Of a stretch of DNA of 64,000 nucleotides, positions 61,575 to 64,000 are shown one piece after another. The notes under the pieces were generated by a model. The model made no database searches, was not told the origin of the DNA, and saw nothing but the letters and a program-made list of their open reading frames with translations. The first letter of the stretch is position 1. Each line of letters starts with the position of its first letter. Source of the stretch: Pedobacter sp. MC2016-14 (GTDB lineage Bacteria; Bacteroidota; Bacteroidia; Sphingobacteriales; Sphingobacteriaceae); assembly GCF_020991475.1 (NCBI RefSeq), contig NZ_JAJMPA010000001.1, positions 1,798,001-1,862,000 of the forward strand, written 5' to 3'. The position numbers and the translations under genes were made by a program.

Positions 61575-62315
61575 ATGAAAATAGCGTTACTTGGTTATGG
61601 TAAAATGGGTCAGATTATTGAACGTTTTGCCCTGGAAAGAGGCCACGAAGTGGTGTTGAAAATTAACATTCATAACCTGGAAGACTTAACCACAGCAAAC
61701 TTGCAAAAGGCAGATATGGCCATCGATTTTTCTGCACCTGATGCTGCCCTGGCAAATATTTACGCTTGTTTTGATGCTAACTTACCTGTAGTTGTAGGTA
61801 CTACTGGATGGTACGGCGAACTTCAGAAAGTGAAAGACGATTGCCTGTCTAGTAACAATAGCTTATTGTATGGGTCTAATTTCAGTATTGGCGTAAACCT
61901 GTTCTTTTATGTAAACAAGATGCTGGCTAAACTGATGAATGATTTTCCTGCCTATGATGTTCAGGTGGAAGAGATTCACCATACGCATAAACTGGATTCA
62001 CCCAGTGGAACTGCGATGACCATAGCCGAAGGAATTATTGAAAATATAGACCGCAAAGGCGAATGGGTAAATGAAATTGAAGGTACACCTTTTGACGAAG
62101 TGCTGAAAAATGAACAGCTATTGATTGCTTCGCAAAGGATTGGTGAAGTGCCGGGCACGCACACTGTGGTGTACAGTTCGGAAGTGGATGAAATTGAATT
62201 TAAACATACTGCCCACAGCCGGGGTGGTTTTGCATTAGGCGCCGTAGTGGCGGCAGAATGGCTGCACAATAAACAGGGCTTTTATAATATTGCCGATATA
62301 TTTAATTTTAAATAG
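61575..62315 (+). CDS. dapB: 4-hydroxy-tetrahydrodipicolinate reductase
   Basis: The 246-residue enzyme has the Rossmann motif GYGKMGQ at 7-13, the VVGTTGWYG loop, the catalytic EIHHTHKLDSPSGTA (His-His and Lys), and a C-terminal tetramer region. It reduces the lysine/diaminopimelate intermediate with NAD(P)H, supplying diaminopimelate for peptidoglycan and lysine. Length fits the family. 8 bases before lepB. Confidence 0.96.
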   Translation: MKIALLGYGKMGQIIERFALERGHEVVLKINIHNLEDLTTANLQKADMAIDFSAPDAALANIYACFDANLPVVVGTTGWYGELQKVKDDCLSSNNSLLYGSNFSIGVNLFFYVNKMLAKLMNDFPAYDVQVEEIHHTHKLDSPSGTAMTIAEGIIENIDRKGEWVNEIEGTPFDEVLKNEQLLIASQRIGEVPGTHTVVYSSEVDEIEFKHTAHSRGGFALGAVVAAEWLHNKQGFYNIADIFNFK

Positions 62316-62323
62316 GATAACAC

Positions 62324-63517
62324 ATGAAATGGAAGTTCGGGCAAAAAGATAAAAATGCCAAGCCAGAGAAGAAATCTAAAGGCAGGGAATGGACCGACGC
62401 GATCATTTTCGCAGTAGTTGCTGCAACCATCATCAGGGTATTTTTTATAGAAGCCTATACCATCCCAACCGGATCAATGGAGAAATCGCTCTTAATTGGT
62501 GATTTCCTTTTTGTAAGTAAGGTTAATTATGGTGCAAGGGTGCCAATGACTCCTGTTGCTTTTCCTTTTGCACACCATACTATGCCAATTACAGGTACTA
62601 AAGCCTATTGGGATGGTGTACAATGGAAATACCGCAGGTTACCAGGATTATCGGACATCAAAAGAAATGATGTTGTAGTCTTCAATTTTCCTGAAGGCGA
62701 TACTGTGGCACTGGAACAACAGGATGCCAATTATTATGAACTTGTACGTTCTTTGGGTTGGAGGGCAGTAAACAGCCAGTATACCGTAACCAGCAGGCCA
62801 GTTGATAAAAGGGAAAATTACATTAAACGTTGTATTGGTATTGCAGGTGATACAGTTAGTATGCTGAATGGCCTCGTTTCTATCAATGGTAAACCTGAAC
62901 AGTTGAAAAACACGGGGCGTATGGATTACCTGGTTACTTTTAAAACTACAGATATCGACTGGACCGCATTTGAGGATATTGGTTTTGTGATTAATGATGA
63001 CATTGGTGCAATAAGTCAAAATACTTACCAGGTTACTGGTACTGCAGAGATGCTTGCTGAAGTCAAAAAGATGTCTTCGGTAGCTTCAGTTACCTGGCGT
63101 ACAGCACCGGCTGGTGAGCAGGATTTAGCTGTTTTCCCACACGACCCAAACAGAAAATGGAATGTAGATAGCTTTGGACCCATTGTGATTCCTAGAAAAG
63201 GATGGACAGTAAAATTAGATTCTGCAACTATGCCATTATATGAACGTGCCATCCGAATTTACGAAGGCAATACGCTGGTTAAATCGGGCTCAGACTGGTT
63301 AATTAATGGTGCAAAGGCAGATAGATATACGTTTAAAATGGATTACTATTGGATGATGGGGGATAACAGGCATAACTCGCTTGACTCAAGGTACTGGGGT
63401 TTTGTTCCTGCAGATCACATCGTAGGTAAAGCGTTGTTTATCTGGATGAGTTACGATACCAATGGGTCGTTTTTCAACAAAATTCGCTGGAACAGGTTAT
63501 TCAGGGGAATCCACTAA
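62324..63517 (+). CDS. lepB: signal peptidase I
   Basis: The 397-residue enzyme has a cytoplasmic basic start, one membrane helix (about 25-45), the Ser/Lys catalytic dyad Ser51 (IPTGSMEKSLLIGD) and Lys168 (YIKRCIGIAGD), and the C-terminal YYWMMGDNRHNSLDSRYWG box. It cuts signal peptides from exported proteins. It is longer than E. coli LepB (324 residues) because of insertions in the periplasmic domain, as is usual for Bacteroidota. The last gene of the parA operon; convergent with the next gene by a 4-base overlap. Confidence 0.96.
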   Translation: MKWKFGQKDKNAKPEKKSKGREWTDAIIFAVVAATIIRVFFIEAYTIPTGSMEKSLLIGDFLFVSKVNYGARVPMTPVAFPFAHHTMPITGTKAYWDGVQWKYRRLPGLSDIKRNDVVVFNFPEGDTVALEQQDANYYELVRSLGWRAVNSQYTVTSRPVDKRENYIKRCIGIAGDTVSMLNGLVSINGKPEQLKNTGRMDYLVTFKTTDIDWTAFEDIGFVINDDIGAISQNTYQVTGTAEMLAEVKKMSSVASVTWRTAPAGEQDLAVFPHDPNRKWNVDSFGPIVIPRKGWTVKLDSATMPLYERAIRIYEGNTLVKSGSDWLINGAKADRYTFKMDYYWMMGDNRHNSLDSRYWGFVPADHIVGKALFIWMSYDTNGSFFNKIRWNRLFRGIH

Positions 63518-64000
63518 TGTAACTTAGCAATGCCCAGGTTAAGGGCCAGCTCATTTAAATCATACACAACGGCATCTATTAAAGGGATGCCGTTTTTTTT
63601 GCGCTCAATTTCTGCCGCAAATTCCGGCTCGCCTGGAATGATTACTTTTTTATCCGGATCAATAGTTTTGGCATTTTTAAAACGCTCAATCCAGTTATCC
63701 ATGTGTTGCTTAAACTCATCGGCAGGCCTGAAACCATCAATGCGCATAGCACCAAAGAAATGTCCTATTCCTGCGCCCACTGGATCTGCAGAGGGTTCAA
63801 GAAAGGATACAAAGGGTGGCACCCATGGGCCGTAATTGGCGCCAGAAAGTACGGCCGATAATATGTCAACCACCGCACTTAAGCCGTAACCTTTATGGCT
63901 TCCATGATCTTTATCACTACCCAATGGCAGTAATGAACCGCCCGATTTTAATGCATTGGGATCGGTAGTGCCCACACCATTTTTATCTTGTGCCCAACCT
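63514..64000 (-). CDS. malate/L-lactate/ureidoglycolate dehydrogenase family (Ldh) protein, C-terminal part (cut by window end)
   Basis: The frame is open to the right edge of the window (GWAQDKNGVGTTDPNA before the GTG at 63975), so only about the last 162 residues are seen. They match the NAD(P)-dependent Ldh family: GGSLLPLGSDKDHGSHKGYGL, VDILSAVLSGA, GIGHFFGAMRID and a C-terminal domain with IPGEPE. The family uses an NAD-binding fold unrelated to LDH/MDH proper and acts on malate, lactate, ureidoglycolate or delta1-piperideine substrates; which one cannot be told here. Confidence 0.85.
   Translation of the reverse strand, partial: GWAQDKNGVGTTDPNALKSGGSLLPLGSDKDHGSHKGYGLSAVVDILSAVLSGANYGPWVPPFVSFLEPSADPVGAGIGHFFGAMRIDGFRPADEFKQHMDNWIERFKNAKTIDPDKKVIIPGEPEFAAEIERKKNGIPLIDAVVYDLNELALNLGIAKLH

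Noticed and set aside
59124..61600. parS site near parAB
   Set aside because: No sequence close to the 16-bp parS consensus was seen by eye near the operon or elsewhere in the window; a computed search would be better.
1..64000. CRISPR array, ribosomal RNA or prophage
   Set aside because: No spaced direct repeats of suitable length, no rRNA-like sequence and no phage structural genes were seen; the only phage-like hint is the single ORF6N gene.

Overview
The window reads as chromosomal DNA of a Bacteroidota bacterium, most likely Sphingobacteriaceae and close to Pedobacter. The evidence is two SusC/SusD outer-membrane uptake loci with FecI/FecR-type regulators, several DUF4369/TlpA thioredoxin lipoprotein-like genes, Bacteroidota-type -7 boxes (TAnnTTTG) in front of many genes, few Shine-Dalgarno sequences, frequent TTG/GTG starts, and a tRNA gene without an encoded CCA. 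The genus is inferred from protein character, not from a marker search.

Layout. 1-5.6 kb: the 3' end of a GldG-like ABC auxiliary protein, two tandem MutS-family ATPases lacking the mismatch-reading domain, a secreted alpha/beta hydrolase, and a lipoprotein joining a ricin-type lectin to an HExxH protease-like region. 5.9-17.8 kb: first trans-envelope-regulated uptake locus (ECF sigma, FecR, SusC, SusD, metzincin-type metalloprotease, amidohydrolase, thioredoxin-like protein). 17.9-28.4 kb: second such locus (ECF sigma, FecR, SusC, SusD, three thioredoxin-like proteins). Neither contains a recognisable glycoside hydrolase, so peptides or other non-glycan substrates are more likely than polysaccharide. 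28.4-28.9 kb: a decayed Fic-protein tail and a tRNA-Met.

28.9-51.4 kb and onward to 52.3 kb is mostly core housekeeping: START-like protein, LptF/G permease, ribBA, tamB (divergent from tsaD), recA, nth, an ECF sigma factor, uvrA, a LysE exporter, a DUF2157 membrane protein and a CPA2 antiporter, then a compact minus-strand run ftsX, DUF3098, uppP, truB, yitT-like, ribF. 52.3-53.5 kb is a small accessory island: tandem 11-bp repeats, an ORF6N gene with a damaged 5' end, and a perfect 24-nt inverted repeat linking the inside of that gene to a hairpin after it. 53.5-64 kb: leuS, a peptide-binding lipoprotein, a conserved small protein, an FMN reductase, and the operon parA, parB, DUF5683, dapB, lepB, ending in a truncated Ldh-family dehydrogenase.

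The most rewarding places to look again are the twin CAZyme-free SusCD/thioredoxin loci, the stem-loops between each fecR and susC, the ORF6N gene and its palindromes, the twin MutS-like ATPases, and the missing standard start codon of tamB. All family assignments are from reading motifs; no database search was run.
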